This document shows, piece after piece, positions 31,702-43,569 of a stretch of DNA of 64,000 nucleotides. Under the pieces are notes generated by a model that was not told where the DNA came from, ran no database searches, and saw nothing but the letters and a program-made list of their open reading frames with translations. A program made the position numbers and the translations under genes. The DNA lies in assembly GCA_013054445.1 (NCBI GenBank), contig JAAMPI010000007.1:40302-104301 (forward strand), written 5' to 3'. Numbering within the stretch: position 1 is the stretch's first letter; every line of letters starts with the position of its first letter. Origin of the DNA: Cudoniella acicularis. Lineage: Eukaryota > Ascomycota > Leotiomycetes > Helotiales > Helotiaceae.

Positions 31702-34550
31702 TGGAAATTTGGAAATGTCGAATGCATTGAAGCTCGACGAGGCCAACGGAGTAGACCTGTGAGGGTCAACAGAACGCGGGGCACAAAGAAGGTTGGGTTG
31801 ACGCAATTCAAGAGAAGTCGCACAGCGAAAAGCGGATGATTAAGTAGAAGTCATGACGGCGGTGAATGTGCGAGTGAGTGAGCCATGATGATGATAAATC
31901 GGTTCCAACAACGCCCTCAAACAAAGTAATCCCGAAGGATCCGCCCCCGGCGTTGGAGTTTACGATGGGGGCGCGATGGCTGCTGAGCAGCCACGTCCGC
32001 CAACAGCCGTCGCGTGTCTGGCCAATGTGATTTTGAAACGAAGGCCCGGGGCCAGTAGTTTTCGCATCATACATTGAAATAGTCGTGATAGGGCGAGGCC
32101 GATCTACCGGGAGGGGTGGGAGGAGAAAGGGAGGTTCGGGGAAGAGAGGGAAAAAGAGCCTATGATGTGATGGTTGAGGGGTCGTGCTGAACGAGCGTGA
32201 GCGCGGGACGAGCATTGGCTGCATCGTGTTACGTCTTGGCGGCACCAGCTGGCAGTGAACTGGTGACTAGGTCACTTCCGCTGCATGAAGTGTAAATAGT
32301 ATGAAAGTACTGAATAGTGGCAGAGCACAAGTCCTTCGAGGCTCTGTGAGGGCTGCTGAGACCATCATCCGGGCACTCTAAAGGTCTGTACTGTACGAGT
32401 TTTGCACTGCGCACACTCAATGCGCATTATGCACAGGCTGCATCTGGCCTCATCAGCCTCACCCCTCACGTCCCCTGATTTCATCTCGCTCTAGACCTTC
32501 GGGTCCCAATTCAGCTTTGCGCTCGTAGGCCCTGAGCTAAAGAGTTTGTTGAAAGCCCGACAAGGCACAATTCAGCAGCTGCAGGAAGACATTTCATGCA
32601 ACTCTTACTGGCAGGAACAACGCTGGAAACACGGGTGCAAGCCTATCGATAGCGTGTTATCGCTATCTTTTAACCCTGTCTTCCCGCGATAGCCTAAACT
32701 CTGGGCATTAACCTTCCAAGTGGGTACCGGTAGTGAGAAATAGTGCTGGACTATACCCAAGCACCGCGTTTCTCACAGGACTTCTCGGTCAACATCACGA
32801 CTTCGCCACAAAAATCTCTAAAATTGTCCAGGAAATGTCAGCTGCGGCATCTGCTCTTTCCACTGGAATAATCTGAATCTGCACGAACAAGTATGTATCG
32901 CATCCAATTGACGAGTAATGGAGAAGGTTTTTGCCTCCCAAAATCAAGGATGTAATCTCTTCGGTATATTCGGCAGTCTGGGAAGTGGATTGGCCATTTA
33001 GTGCCCGAATCAAACCCGAGTACAGTAAAGATCTGACTTCATTGAAACCTCACACCTCATCCGGACGATCCGTGTGCGGCACGCGACACCACTTCTCGAA
33101 AAGCAGTACACAAACAAGCCTTCGCATCTCGCTGTCTTTCGGTACCCATCTTTCGGACGGCTAGGATTCGATTGCAGATGTGCCATGTGGCTGACACCTG
33201 CAAGCCAAAATCCTTTTTTCGTGGAGGCTTATTTCGTACAGCCTCAGCTTGCGCGCCTTTAATCTGTTTCAGCGAATTGGCCAATCCTTTTGCGCGCGTC
33301 GTATCATCTCACTATGAGAAGCTAGAGATGAGGCTGCAAACCTCCTGAAATTCTGCAAATGGAGACCGGCAATTTATCGTACCATCTCACTGGAACAACA
33401 CACAGGTGAGATTGCAGAAGTTTAATTTTGGGGCTTACATTGGTAACAAGAGTGCAGAAAGTCAGCAACTTTATTATTAGAGGACCAGTCATCGTCGTTT
33501 GTCACAGTCAACCAAGTATCCGCGCAATCACTTTGCCCATTCGAGGAGAATTAAAAGGGGAACCAGGAGATGATTTGCAGGTTCAAACTGCAGTGAAAGG
33601 AACGATGATTCGCTCTCCGGAGTCTGAGACGAATACCCCAAAATCTGTAGGTGACAGGTCACAAGTCTCTTTTCGAATTCTTTCCTCCACCTCTATCAAT
33701 GTCAAAATCCTTCCAGCAGTCGTGTTCTACCACCGGAATCTTAACACTTACGCTCACATGACCTGCGCCGCTTCTGCTCAGGCCGGCTCAGCTTCGGCTC
33801 AGGCACGGATCAGGTCTGTTCAGGTCTGCTCCTGGGAATTACTTTACATCAAGAATCATTCTTCCCGTTTTGGCTTGCCCTCTCGCGATTTCGTCGGCCT
33901 CATTCTCATTTTCGCCCAGGAATCACGACTAATAGCCGTTCCTTTCTCACGCAAAGTCAATCGAGAGTCGGACTTGTGTTAGATTTAGTCTCTAGAGCTC
34001 TTACGGAGCAGCGCCCGTCATTTTCGAAGGCTCTAATGGGGAGCTAGAGACTTAAACTCGAGTATACGAGGGATGCGACGACTATTAGCGGGTTATAGCG
34101 AAATTGTGTTTGGAATCTTCGAAACACCTTCCCTATGTATCGTATTTGCTTTCGCCCTCCATCAAGTGCTAACATCCCGTCTCCAAGGCCCCCATACGAG
34201 AATGATGCACCCTTCACCTATTTTCGAATAAAGCCCCCCTTGGAAACCTAAACTAAGTTAATTCAGCACCCTTCACGCATTTCGCAAAAGCATCTCGCAA
34301 AAGCATCTCGGTCTATATTTTTATCTTAGTCTGAATAGCGATTCAACTAGCATGCCTAGGTTCGGTATTTTCCTTCATCAATTATATGCTAATAGATCTA
34401 AGAGTGGGAAGGGAAAGAGTTTTTGATGGTATTGGACTATGTATACTGACAAATTACTTAAATGACTTGCCTGCCTTCTATGCTTGAGGGGCACACCTCC
34501 GCAGGGCTTGGTGTAGAAGTAATAGAGGGTATCCCAGGAGAAAGAGATAC
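31702..34550. other. Long stretch without a recognised gene
   Basis: Upstream of the Vps62-like gene up to about 32250 is probably promoter. A palindromic stretch GATAGCGTGTTATCGCTATC lies near 32649. The 184-codon plus frame at 33428-33982 starts at TTG and has no family features. A short direct repeat (TCGCAAAAGCATC twice) is near 34282-34310. The right part is AT-leaning and repeat-like. Confidence 0.4.
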
Positions 34551-36480
34551 CTACTGAAGGTCAAAAGTCTCTAACTCCACTTTTCCATCCTCAAAATCTT
34601 TTATTGCTTCGCCTCCCATAATGCCGTCCACGTAGCAGTCTCCGATCAGCTCGAAATTGCTTCCTGCCGATCGTAGGATGAGCAGTACATCACAACCGAG
34701 AATCACAGTCACAATATCACCCTTCTTGACAGTGCTCCGTCCTTTAACTATGGTGTTGTTGTCTGTAACGAAAAGGCTTCGATTGCGTTGAACATACGAA
34801 GTGGCGATCCATTCCTTGATTCCATCTAATTCATCAAATTTGGTTTCGGAATCAAGCCCAGCACACCACTTATCGAACAGTCCTGGTCTCCACCATGATG
34901 CGGTCTCGAATGCACATCCTGCCATCCAGGCATCCCAGATAGAAGTTCGCGCATTTGTATGTGTGTCGCAGATTTTGAGATGTACCAACAAGTCCAGCAA
35001 ATTCTTTGTTAAGATCCTGCTGGCAAAAATAGACTCCCAAAATTCGAGATCATCATTTTGAGCTCCAAGTCTGAAAGCCATGCTAATAGTTGCGTACCGG
35101 AATCCTTTCACAGACAACACTGATAAGTCAGAACTGATTTTTGTAGCTGCTATGCTATCTTTCGACGCTCGGAAAGACCCGTGACGTATAGTGTGCCCTA
35201 GCGAACGGGTTAAGAGACCGCCTGTTTGCTTGGTACCTTTCTCAAAGGTTGGAATGACGGTTAAGTCTACTGTCCATGTCCTTCTTACATGACTACTGCG
35301 CCTGTAACAAAGGCTGAGAATGTTGAGATCTCCAGTGGCTGAAACTACATAATGCACGAGACTAGAATATACATTTTCGATAGGTGCGTCATAGTTTATG
35401 ATCAAGTTTGAAAATTTGAACACATTTTCTACAATGGACCGCCACCCATCGATTTCTGTAGCCATCATATTATTAGCCTGTACCCTAGAATTCATGTCTG
35501 AAGTAAAGAGTTTACCCATTTTCTTAATACGCTCCTCAAACTCGAATCGGCCGCATCTCAGAAGGCCTAGATATGCATAGACTCGGTCTCGGGGTTCTGT
35601 CCATCCGCAACCCAAGCCTCCTATAATACATCCAAGGAGTTCGTTTGCTGTCTTTACACTTGACTAGGGGGGCAAGTTGCGTTGTGTACGTTGGACAATC
35701 CTATTGAAGCACGTATATCCTGTAATGAATGGAACCAAAATGGCTTGGACAGCTATGAGTTCCACTTCACTTTGCGGTCTCTTTGCAGTTTCGAATTTGC
35801 CTATTAAGCGCCCAATAAGCCCAGAATCCATCAAGTCTACCAAGGTGCTTGAATTCAGTCAATTTCTTCCGCAATAGAATTCGATCCCCTTTGTTCCACC
35901 TTGTTTCCGATGACTCCGCTCAAAAATGACATATTCCTGAACTATCCATACACATGTGAACCAAGGACGTGAGAAAAAGGAGTAGAGGGCAGAACAACGT
36001 TCGAAGAACCTCGGATGCATCTGAAGGTGTGAGCACCACCACTCTTCGAAGGTGCTCTGAGCGAGAGAATCCGATCTTTCGTTCAGAATCTCAATGACTG
36101 AGCTACAGCTTCCCGCCTGAGTTCCTAGTCACTTCTAGGTCGTGCCCATCAACATTAATGGTAACTTTGGGCTCTTTGGGGTCGCCCCACGTGTAGGAAA
36201 GGGCATTGTACGTTGGCGGATTGTCAATCTTGATGTGCTTCAGTCGGCATTGGACGATGTCTTCTTCATCGCCGGGTAAAATCTCGAGTATTCAGATCTC
36301 ATTTTTTTCTAACAGAAAGTATAGCTTGCCATTGTTTCGGATGGCCGTCGCTGATGTACCCTCGGTCATATTTGCATTTAATCCACAGGTATTATTGGCG
36401 AGAAGCATGGCTTCTGTTTCTTCTATAATAGAACCCACGAGCTTTGGAATATCCTCAAAAGAGCTAACATAAAATTGGTT
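34551..36480 (-). pseudogene. HET-domain gene, dead copy
   Basis: HET proteins control heterokaryon incompatibility. Reading the minus strand from about 36480: IIEETEAMLL..., then NEI-TGA-ILEILPGDEED (36292-36294; the family has Arg here, so CGA to TGA), YNALSYTWGDP, then a frame change after EVTRNS, a gap where the LWVDAICINQ block should be, RPWFTCVWIVQEYVIF, two more stops (one before LNSSTLVDL, one before SSVKTANELL), and finally an intact 354-codon C-terminal part from 35615 with CGWTEPRDRVYAYLGL and a late KGDIVTVILGCDVLLILRS...IGDCYVDGIMGGE block. The deletion of the core, the frame change and several stops make it non-functional. The C-terminal frame has no ATG at its start. Confidence 0.75.
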
Positions 36481-37755
36481 AGCTAACTGCAGTTACAACA
36501 TAATAGGATCCATTTAAGACCTAGCTTCATCTTATATGTAGGCTTGTCTTGTAGTAGCTCTAGGAGAGGTGTTTAGAGAATATCTACTTTTGGGTCTAGA
36601 TAGGCCAAGGGGAAGCGGATTCTAGGATCGTACTGATCTAGAAATTTAGGGTCGGTGTTTAAGAATTGACGCGTTAAAAGGTTTAAGCAGATTGAAAAGC
36701 TGAAGTCGTCACGTTCTACGATGAGTCTATGCAAACCAGGTGATGTGTTAGTAGTTGATTGGTCAAGGCAATACTAACTTAGACATTCCAATTAAAAGCA
36801 GTGGTTCAGATAAGCGAGACGTTATTCCTAAAGCAGCGAGCTGAACTTAGAGAGGCAGTGCACCTGAACGTTGTTTATGTATTAAATCTATTAAATTTAT
36901 TAGAAATAGTAACCTAATAGTTAATTTTGGAATAGGCAATATGTAAGGCTACTCAGTGTAACTACTCATATAGAATTCAAATATTTGGCAGTAATTATTG
37001 AAAAGAGTTACTAAGCCTATAAGAACGGTAGTGGTGAAACTTATAGCTATGTAAGAGTGGGGTTAGGCTCTTGTTACGTACTAGTAAACTTATAGTAATA
37101 CTCTAAGTTATAAGTACTTTAAGTTGTACTACTATAAATTGGGCTACGCCAGATTTTGCCACTATTAATTGGAGTATTAGGAGCTGTATTACTTTAGCTT
37201 GTTGTCCTATAGGCAGGCGATAGGGGGTGGATATCTTTAGTCACGTGCAGCAATGCTGGAGGGACCTAAAATGGACTCCCAAACAATCCTTGAACCTTTT
37301 TCTAATTTTAGCTAACAGATGGCCATTGTAGCCGAGGGGTCAAAACAGATCCTCTACCCACTAGATTAGGCCCTGTTACTCACCTGCTTCCCACCTTCGC
37401 CTCACCCCTTGCTCACCCTTGGCTCAGGTTAAAGTAGCATCTGCTCAGGTCCTGATCTTGACTAGAAAACTCACACTTCAAGATCAAAATTTATGAGAGA
37501 TATGTGTACCAGTGTTTTCATTTCACTCGTGTTCTGTGTACATGTTCTTTTTCCAGCAAGAAAAAACAGCGATCTTTTTTTACTCGAACTAAATATCATA
37601 GTGCCCAAATAACCTACAAAAAGTAAACGCAACCATCAAAGAAACACTCGAATCAAGAACCACCTTCCGAAGCTTAGAAAGTCAAGGAACAATCAACGAA
37701 AATGTCAAGTGACAGCACCCGTAACTTTGAAGATAGCTACATTCAACAATTACAC
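36481..37755. other. AT-rich spacer with decayed coding-like patches
   Basis: Minus strand 36740-36600 gives a coding-like patch (RDDFSFSICLNLLTRQFLN) followed by stops; I cannot name it. 36860-37200 is AT-rich and looks RIP-affected. A CACGTGCAG box is near 37243. Confidence 0.35.
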
Positions 37756-38307
37756 CTAGATCGCGCTCGTACCAGAGGTGTTGCGGCAGTATGAAGATGA
37801 TCCAGCTGTACCGGTTGTAAACTGAATGGCAGCGCGCTGGAAAGTGTAAGCAAAGAAATAAAGAAGAAGAAAAAATAACCAAGAATGTCAAAGATAAACT
37901 ATACTTGATACTGCACTCTATTCGCACCATGCTGAATAACTTGCAGAACAGCCGGCTGCCCGATCCAGCTTGCAATCCCGGGAATAGAAGACCCGCAGAA
38001 GAATCCCTGTCCAGACATAGTCAGATTGCGAGTGAGTGGAACCCAGGTATTGATATTAGGCAGTAGCATGGCTTTGAATTCAGAGACTGAGATGTTGTCT
38101 GTGGTGAGAATGGCGACGGGTAGCCTGAGATAGGGAAGTTGGTGACAGTGGCGCGGTTTCCGGGGCTGAAGCCGCTGCAGGGAGAGCGCCTAGGGCGGTA
38201 TCGAGGTAGCCGATGCTGGCGGGGAGCTCGAGAACGAAATCGGCGGTTGTCAGGCTGGAGAAGAGGCCGGTGATGGTGAGAGCCAAGACATGGAGTTGAG
38301 AATGCAT
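37756..38307 (-). pseudogene. Secreted BIM1/X325-like protein with two frame changes
   Basis: Family of small secreted, often GPI-anchored fungal proteins related to copper-acquisition factor BIM1 and the X325 LPMO-like fold. ATG at 38307, signal peptide (LHVLALTITGLFSSLTTA). Then, moving through three frames: ADFVLELPASIGYLDTALG; PCSGFSPGNRATVTNFPISG (frame change near 38181-38190); VAILTTDNISVSEFKAML and GQGFFCGSSIPGIASWIGQP (second change near 38115-38121); QVIQHG; a 68-base intron (37837-37904); then AAIQFTTGTAGSSSYCRNTSG and TAG at 37756. Order and spacing match the family, and no intron explains either change. The mature protein would start with Asp instead of the copper-ligand His, as in the non-catalytic subgroup. 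Two one-base indels suggest a pseudogene or poor sequence. Confidence 0.7.
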
Positions 38308-39288
38308 TTTGGTTGATAGTTGAGCTAATTGAGCTTCTTTGGTGATTGATTGAAAGATAATTTTGTTCTGAAAAGGGTTGGAAAGATGAGTGGAGGGATG
38401 AGAGGGATAAATGTTAAAATATTATAGCCCATTTGAATTAAACGGCTTGGCATTCATTTTGGCATCATGACATTTTTGAACACTGGAGGAAATTCTTCAT
38501 CAAGTGAGAGTTGATCTATACAATATATTTTGATGGAATTTAACTGACTCAAACTAATGCGTCTTGGCAATCCTAACTCAACTCTGCCCTTAAACGTACT
38601 GACGAGTTACTGATTTTGAATCAATCTTGAGGCTATTAGATTCTTGAACACTATTGCACCATCCCTTGAATTTAGTGAGCCCCCGAGAGTTATGGCTAAA
38701 GCTAACCGAGCCTCTATCCCAATGCCTTCAGGCGATTGAAGCTCCCTGACATTTTTCTCTTCTATGTTTTCGTTCCACCAAAACAAATATCTTTTCAAGG
38801 ATATTATCTAACATATTTGAGAAGCCGTAAGAAAATAATTGCAGTTGAAAGCTTTTGGCCCAGCAGAAATGGTTAATGTTCATCGGGAATTCCGAATATC
38901 TGTTCTGATTTAGCAGCCACGATGAATTCGGTTATTCTTGTAACAGTTAAAGGGATTAGAATTATCGGAAATTGATGAAATCACTCTTTCTTCTTCCTGC
39001 TTTACTTCAACGTAGCTATTATCTCGCTCAAGCGGGTGCTTTCATGCTGCCTTAGCCAACACCGCAGCATGGTACGTAGCAAACCACCAGTGAACCAGTT
39101 TTTAAGTTTTTCGGTCCTAGAATGGCTGCTCTCCTGGTCCTACTATGGCTCTTAACCCTTCAAAAATCTAACAGCTGTAAGTCGCTGTATGAAAACAAAA
39201 TATAGATGGTAACTTACTTTTGCAGTCCTTAAAAGCGATATTACAACATCCCTGTTAGTCGCATTTGATTTGTTACTAGTGGTATTGA
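38308..39288. other. No gene recognised
   Basis: Probable promoter of the BIM1-like gene up to about 38500. The rest shows short frames only. Confidence 0.35.
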
Positions 39289-41780
39289 CTAGATGAGCGG
39301 CATCTGGGCGTCCTTGCCTGCCGCATTCACGTCGATGCCGGGAGATTTAAGTAGCTGATATACAACTCCTGTGAGTCCTAGATGCGAAGCAATGTTGAGG
39401 TTGGTAAACCAGGTAGGAGGACCTAAGGAATTCCCATTTCCAATTTACAAGCTCCCAGCTCATATCTTGTTCTGTTTGGACGTCACAGAGATACAAGCCT
39501 AGAATTATCGCGAAATGCCCTTGTGGAATTGACGCAGCTCAGAAATGTGTAGGCCATTCATCTGCCGAGTATTCGAGAAAGCCGAATGTCGAGACAAGTT
39601 GAGCTATTTCCTCCCTGTAAAAAACACCTTCTCGTATACAACTCGTCTAACCGCAAATAGCACATGCAAATACAAGCAAGAACAAAATTTGAGTCTTGGA
39701 TGGATATCGAGTTTTTCCAAATCCCATTAAAACGAGAGTTGAAAGGCCAGTGAAGAGGAGCGTCTTGTGCGATCAAGAACTCTTTAGCAGTTTGATGTAG
39801 CAAATAGACTCTTCCGTCGATGACGCTAACAAAAAGCCCACATAAATTTCTTATCAAGCTTTTGGTGAATTCCTCGGTACATATTTCGAGGTCTTTGTAT
39901 GCTCTATCATCCGGTTCAATGGACATTGCAAATCCCATTTCGATTACAGAGAGGGGTCGTGTTGCGGCACAGACGATCTGTAGAAGTTTCATAGCCAGGT
40001 CTTTGTTTTCGCTCTTATTAAGAATAGCAGTATAAGCATCATTTACTGTTGTCGGTATCGTGCCGAATATTTCCTTCCTGCCTCTCTTTGTCACAGACAT
40101 TGGATGGCTATAAATCAAATCGATAATGAATTTAAGCCACAGGTACGTTCTGTGCTCGACTCTTGTGAGTTCTCCCCGCAAAATGGAAATAGTGTCCAGA
40201 TTAAGATGTCTCTTTTGCTGGATTTTTCCAAGTTCGTATTCGATTACAAGATCAATCTCATCGCGGATTTGATCCGTGCGTTCTTCACTAGCTAGGTGAA
40301 TCGAGGGTATTTTCTGGCTAAGGTTGTTGAACGCGTCCTCTATGTCTTGTAATGGACTACTCGTCGCCAAAAATTCTAGACACCTCCCGCTCGAAGAACG
40401 AGAGTCCTGGTTGTAGAAAGAGCATAATTTTCCCAGTAGAGTTTCCAATTCTAATTGCTTGCATTTGTCGAGGGCATCTAAGATACAGACGATTTCTCCA
40501 GCCTGAGGGTCCGCAGAAACGGTAACGAGGAGATTCCACAGTAAGTCTATGTTTCCAGCGAAGTCGTCCCCATTCCGGTCGGGGCATTTGACAGCGTATT
40601 CGAGAAGTTTGTGCTTTTGAGAAAAAAGCTGATGGAGTATAGCACATGGAGCGTTTGTGACCGTCTTTTGGTCTTCGTTATCGTCCCTGAAGAAGAAGTA
40701 GCAGGTTGTTCGCGATTTAGTCACTGGTAGTACTTTATCCGCCAGAAATCTCGAAAGCACAGATTTGCCACAGCCTGGATATGCCGAAACCTAAAGGACG
40801 CTTGAGTTATTACTGTCTTGCCAACTAACATAGTTTGAGTGTTGCGAAAACCATACGTATGTGCCCTCAACAGGACTCGGGTTTCTCTCTTTATGCGACT
40901 TGTAGTTTGAAGTGCGGAAGAGTTTGTGGCAGTTGGTTCTCTTCTCGTAGTCCGGGTGTTTCCTCAAGTCTTCCAAATCTAGAATCACGTCAGGGAATGT
41001 AAAGTTTGTAAAGTTTGATTTAAGCTCTGAAGATGTTTACATACTTGGATCAGAAAATCAATTAACTGCATATTATCCCGGACCCTACTCAAAACTCTCT
41101 GATACCCCTGGTCTCTCTTCCTACTGAACTTCGTCATATCCCTATGATCTGCAGCAATACTTTGGTTAGAGTATTGATTTTAACACAGCTGAATGCTCCG
41201 GCACGACGACCCCAACGCCGCGAATCCCGCGCTCCTCAATTGAACAATAAACTTCTATTTGAACATGTTTCTGTAAGAGCAATTGTTGGAACCGCTGTTG
41301 GACGTCAAGCAAGGTCGATGACTCCTGCCGAAGCGGTCCTAAGAGGGCCGGGTTTGTTTTCCAAAAGATATTTAGATATTTTGCGATCTGGAGACCCATA
41401 TTCGCCAATCCTGGTCCAGCATGGGGTGTGCCCATGAAGATAATTCCTCGTGTAGATCGAAAGAGCTTGTCGAGGTTTCTATCGCCCTCTATGCATATCA
41501 ACAAAGCTTGCGCGGACATCAGACCCCCGAGACTATGAGCGACGAAAATGATAGGTCGCTCCCGACAATCTTCTCGTTGGTCCGACACGTCACTTGCCAA
41601 GCCTTTTCCATGATTTCGGAGATTGTTCCCGCCAACTTGTGTCTAGAGCTTGACTGGATCTGCATCGTACCCAAACGTCATCACGCGTGCGGTTTTTATA
41701 TCTTCAGCCAGCTGAAGTAGCCAGAAGTTCATGTTCGTTTTATGAGTCCAAGTCGTATCCCGATTGCCTGTCAGACCATG
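39289..41780 (-). pseudogene. Alpha/beta-hydrolase-NACHT-ankyrin NLR gene, dead and 5'-truncated
   Basis: Read on the minus strand from 41780: HGLTGNRDTTWTHKT, VMTFGYDADPVKL, TAG (41643-41645, Trp in the family), then FVAHSLGGL (hydrolase nucleophile GHSLGG region), VVVPEHSAVL, a one-base frame change near 41166, ADHRDMTKF, a linker, VEGTYVWFSQH, then TAG at 40791-40793 (Trp, SSVL-x-VSAYPGCGKS), the P-loop YPGCGKS, Walker B VCILDALDKC (Glu replaced by Lys), NACHT helices, a stop at 39558 and an ankyrin-like patch (NIASHLGLTGVVYQLLKSPGID). The TGG to TAG and GAA to AAA changes fit RIP. The N-terminus is missing: homology ends exactly where the Tc1/mariner relic begins. Intact relatives act in incompatibility or innate immunity. 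Confidence 0.8.
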
Positions 41781-43180
41781 TAAGAGTAGGGGCCACCACG
41801 CGTGGCCTATTTAAGCGAGAACGCGAAACGCGTCTTTTTTACTACCTTCTTTTCTCACCTTATTATTAAATCAACTATCAATTATATTATCGCGTAATTT
41901 AAGATAGATAACGGCATTATCTTTAGTTCTCCCCCCTAGAAAGATAAAGGCGAATAGCCTACCCCTGTACGCGTTATAGTACGCAACCTATACCGTATAG
42001 GAAAATCGTAGCGCGAGATCGTGTCTAAGACTACCCTTCCCTGGCGTACAACTAGACGTATTTTACGACAGGAATCAAGCCGTCGAGTACGTAGAAGGAA
42101 GGACCCGAAGTCTTACATGATATCTATAAGAGAGATCCGTCGTTATATTCGCTATATCTTAAGAGACTAGTCGACACAGCGCCTTACCTTTGACCAGGTC
42201 TATACCTAACTTAGCATCCTAGCGTCTATCAGGACTATTCGTCGAGAACTTCGCCGCGTAGGCTACCGTCGCTATATTACGTGCCCCTGACCTTATATAT
42301 CACGCAAACAAGCTAAGAAGCGATTAGCTTTTATACTAGATCACAGGTGGTAGAGGACATCGGACTATATAGCATACAGGGATAATAGTAAACCTAGGGG
42401 CGATTAGTAGAAGGTGATTTAGTCGGACGAAGCTATATTCGAGGTTAGGAAGAGTAGAAGGATCTAGGTTACTCAGAGAGTAGACGAAAAGCGCTATACG
42501 AATTATATATAGTCTGTTTATAGGTCCGGGAGGTTTTTAGTCATGATTTAAGGGGCTATTAGCTAGGATTATAAGTCAGAATTAGTCTTCTTAGAAAAGC
42601 TTGTCACGGAGTTGGTTCACGTGACCTGTTCTACACGTGACGGCGCTAGGCCTAAGCGAGGTTCGGGCAGAGGTTAAATACGTGGCAGCTTCTCCCTTCC
42701 CCTTCTTCCCTTCTTCGTCGATTATTCTAAGTAATAGAGCACTGTTTACTTTACGTCTGCCTGAGTGCTCTGTGACAAAGCTGCCTAAGCGTAAGAGAAA
42801 TTTGCTCTAAGGCCTACCTTTAAGAAGTTCTAGAACCCGTGGTTTTCCTACTATTCGACGAACTCGGGCTAGAGTATATCTTTATAGAAGATAGGTCAAA
42901 GGTCTATATAGGGAAGGCCTGCTTGCCCCGCCTATAACACGGTATTCATGACTTTTCCTAGCTACCTTATTCACCTGATCTAAACCCGATTAAGAAGGTC
43001 TAGCGATAGATAAAAGGAGAGCTAAAAAAAATTGTTATATATATTAAAAAATAGAGAGGATATATATAGGGAGCTTTAAAAGCTCTAGGATCAGGTAGAT
43101 CTACGTGACTTTCAGTATTATTTTTGTTCAGGGCTGAAAAATTGAATGCTCATGGGAGACGGAAGAGGATACTGTAAGAA
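41781..43180 (+). mobile_element. RIP-degraded Tc1/mariner element
   Basis: A single plus frame, full of TAG and TAA at Trp and Gln positions, reads TIRRELRRVGYRRYITCP, then RLAFILDHR, then KVI-x-SDEAIFEV (the first catalytic Asp), RVDEKRYTNYI, SELVFLEKL, VLEPVVF, EYIFIEDRSKVYIGK (second Asp) and YSPDLNPIKKV-x-R (third catalytic position). That order is the DDE transposase of Tc1/mariner elements. The left edge is set by the cut in the NACHT pseudogene at 41780; the right edge is approximate. I found no clean terminal inverted repeats, so ends are eroded. It carries a nested solo LTR between LEKL and VLEP. Confidence 0.8.
42602..42777 (+). mobile_element. 176-bp solo LTR with AAGCT target-site duplication
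   Basis: Starts TGTCACGGAG and ends CTCTGTGACA (inverted, one mismatch). It is flanked by AAGCT at 42597-42601 and again at 42778-42782, a perfect 5-bp duplication as made by LTR retrotransposon integrases. Inside are two CACGTGAC boxes, a TTAAATA promoter-like site and a CT-rich tract. No coding sequence, so a solo LTR or a very small non-autonomous LTR element. It interrupts the Tc1 transposase relic and is therefore younger. Confidence 0.85.
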
Positions 43181-43569
43181 TAGAAATCCTAGTTTAGGAC
43201 CGAAAAAGGCACCACATTATATTATGTTTTTATAAGCAAGATGGAGCGCTCTTGGAAGGTGGCGGCTATGTTTGGGGCTGTGCCACGCGATGTCTTGAAT
43301 TCGTCCACAAATTTGGACCCACATTAGTTCCATAACATGATTAGTGGGGAAAAGCCCCAACCGGAGGATGGTGGAAGCCAAGCGACATAGCCGAGAGTCA
43401 ATAAACAACCTAACGGAGCCTAACGGGGTGCCTTGCTACAATCAGTACCGAATGATGAATAATATTTCTCCACTACTGCTCCTGACGCAACATTGAGCCT
43501 TCTTACCACCTGCATTCTCGTCCGTCAAGTTCCCCCTACCCCATTGCTGGACCAAAACTTGAGGGCATT
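43181..43569 (+). promoter_or_regulatory. Upstream region of the NACHT gene
   Basis: Non-repetitive sequence between the transposon relic and the ATG at 43570. Contains CCCCAACCGGAGG and a GGGGAAAAGCCCC inverted repeat near 43346. No gene on either strand is supported. It is presumably the promoter and leader. Confidence 0.35.

Noticed and set aside
33428..33982. 184-codon plus-strand frame
   Set aside because: Starts at TTG, low-complexity Ala/Gln stretch, no domain and no splice context.
43217..43408. 63-codon minus frame upstream of the NACHT gene as the missing N-terminus of the hydrolase pseudogene
   Set aside because: No resemblance to the hydrolase N-terminus; it lies in likely promoter sequence.
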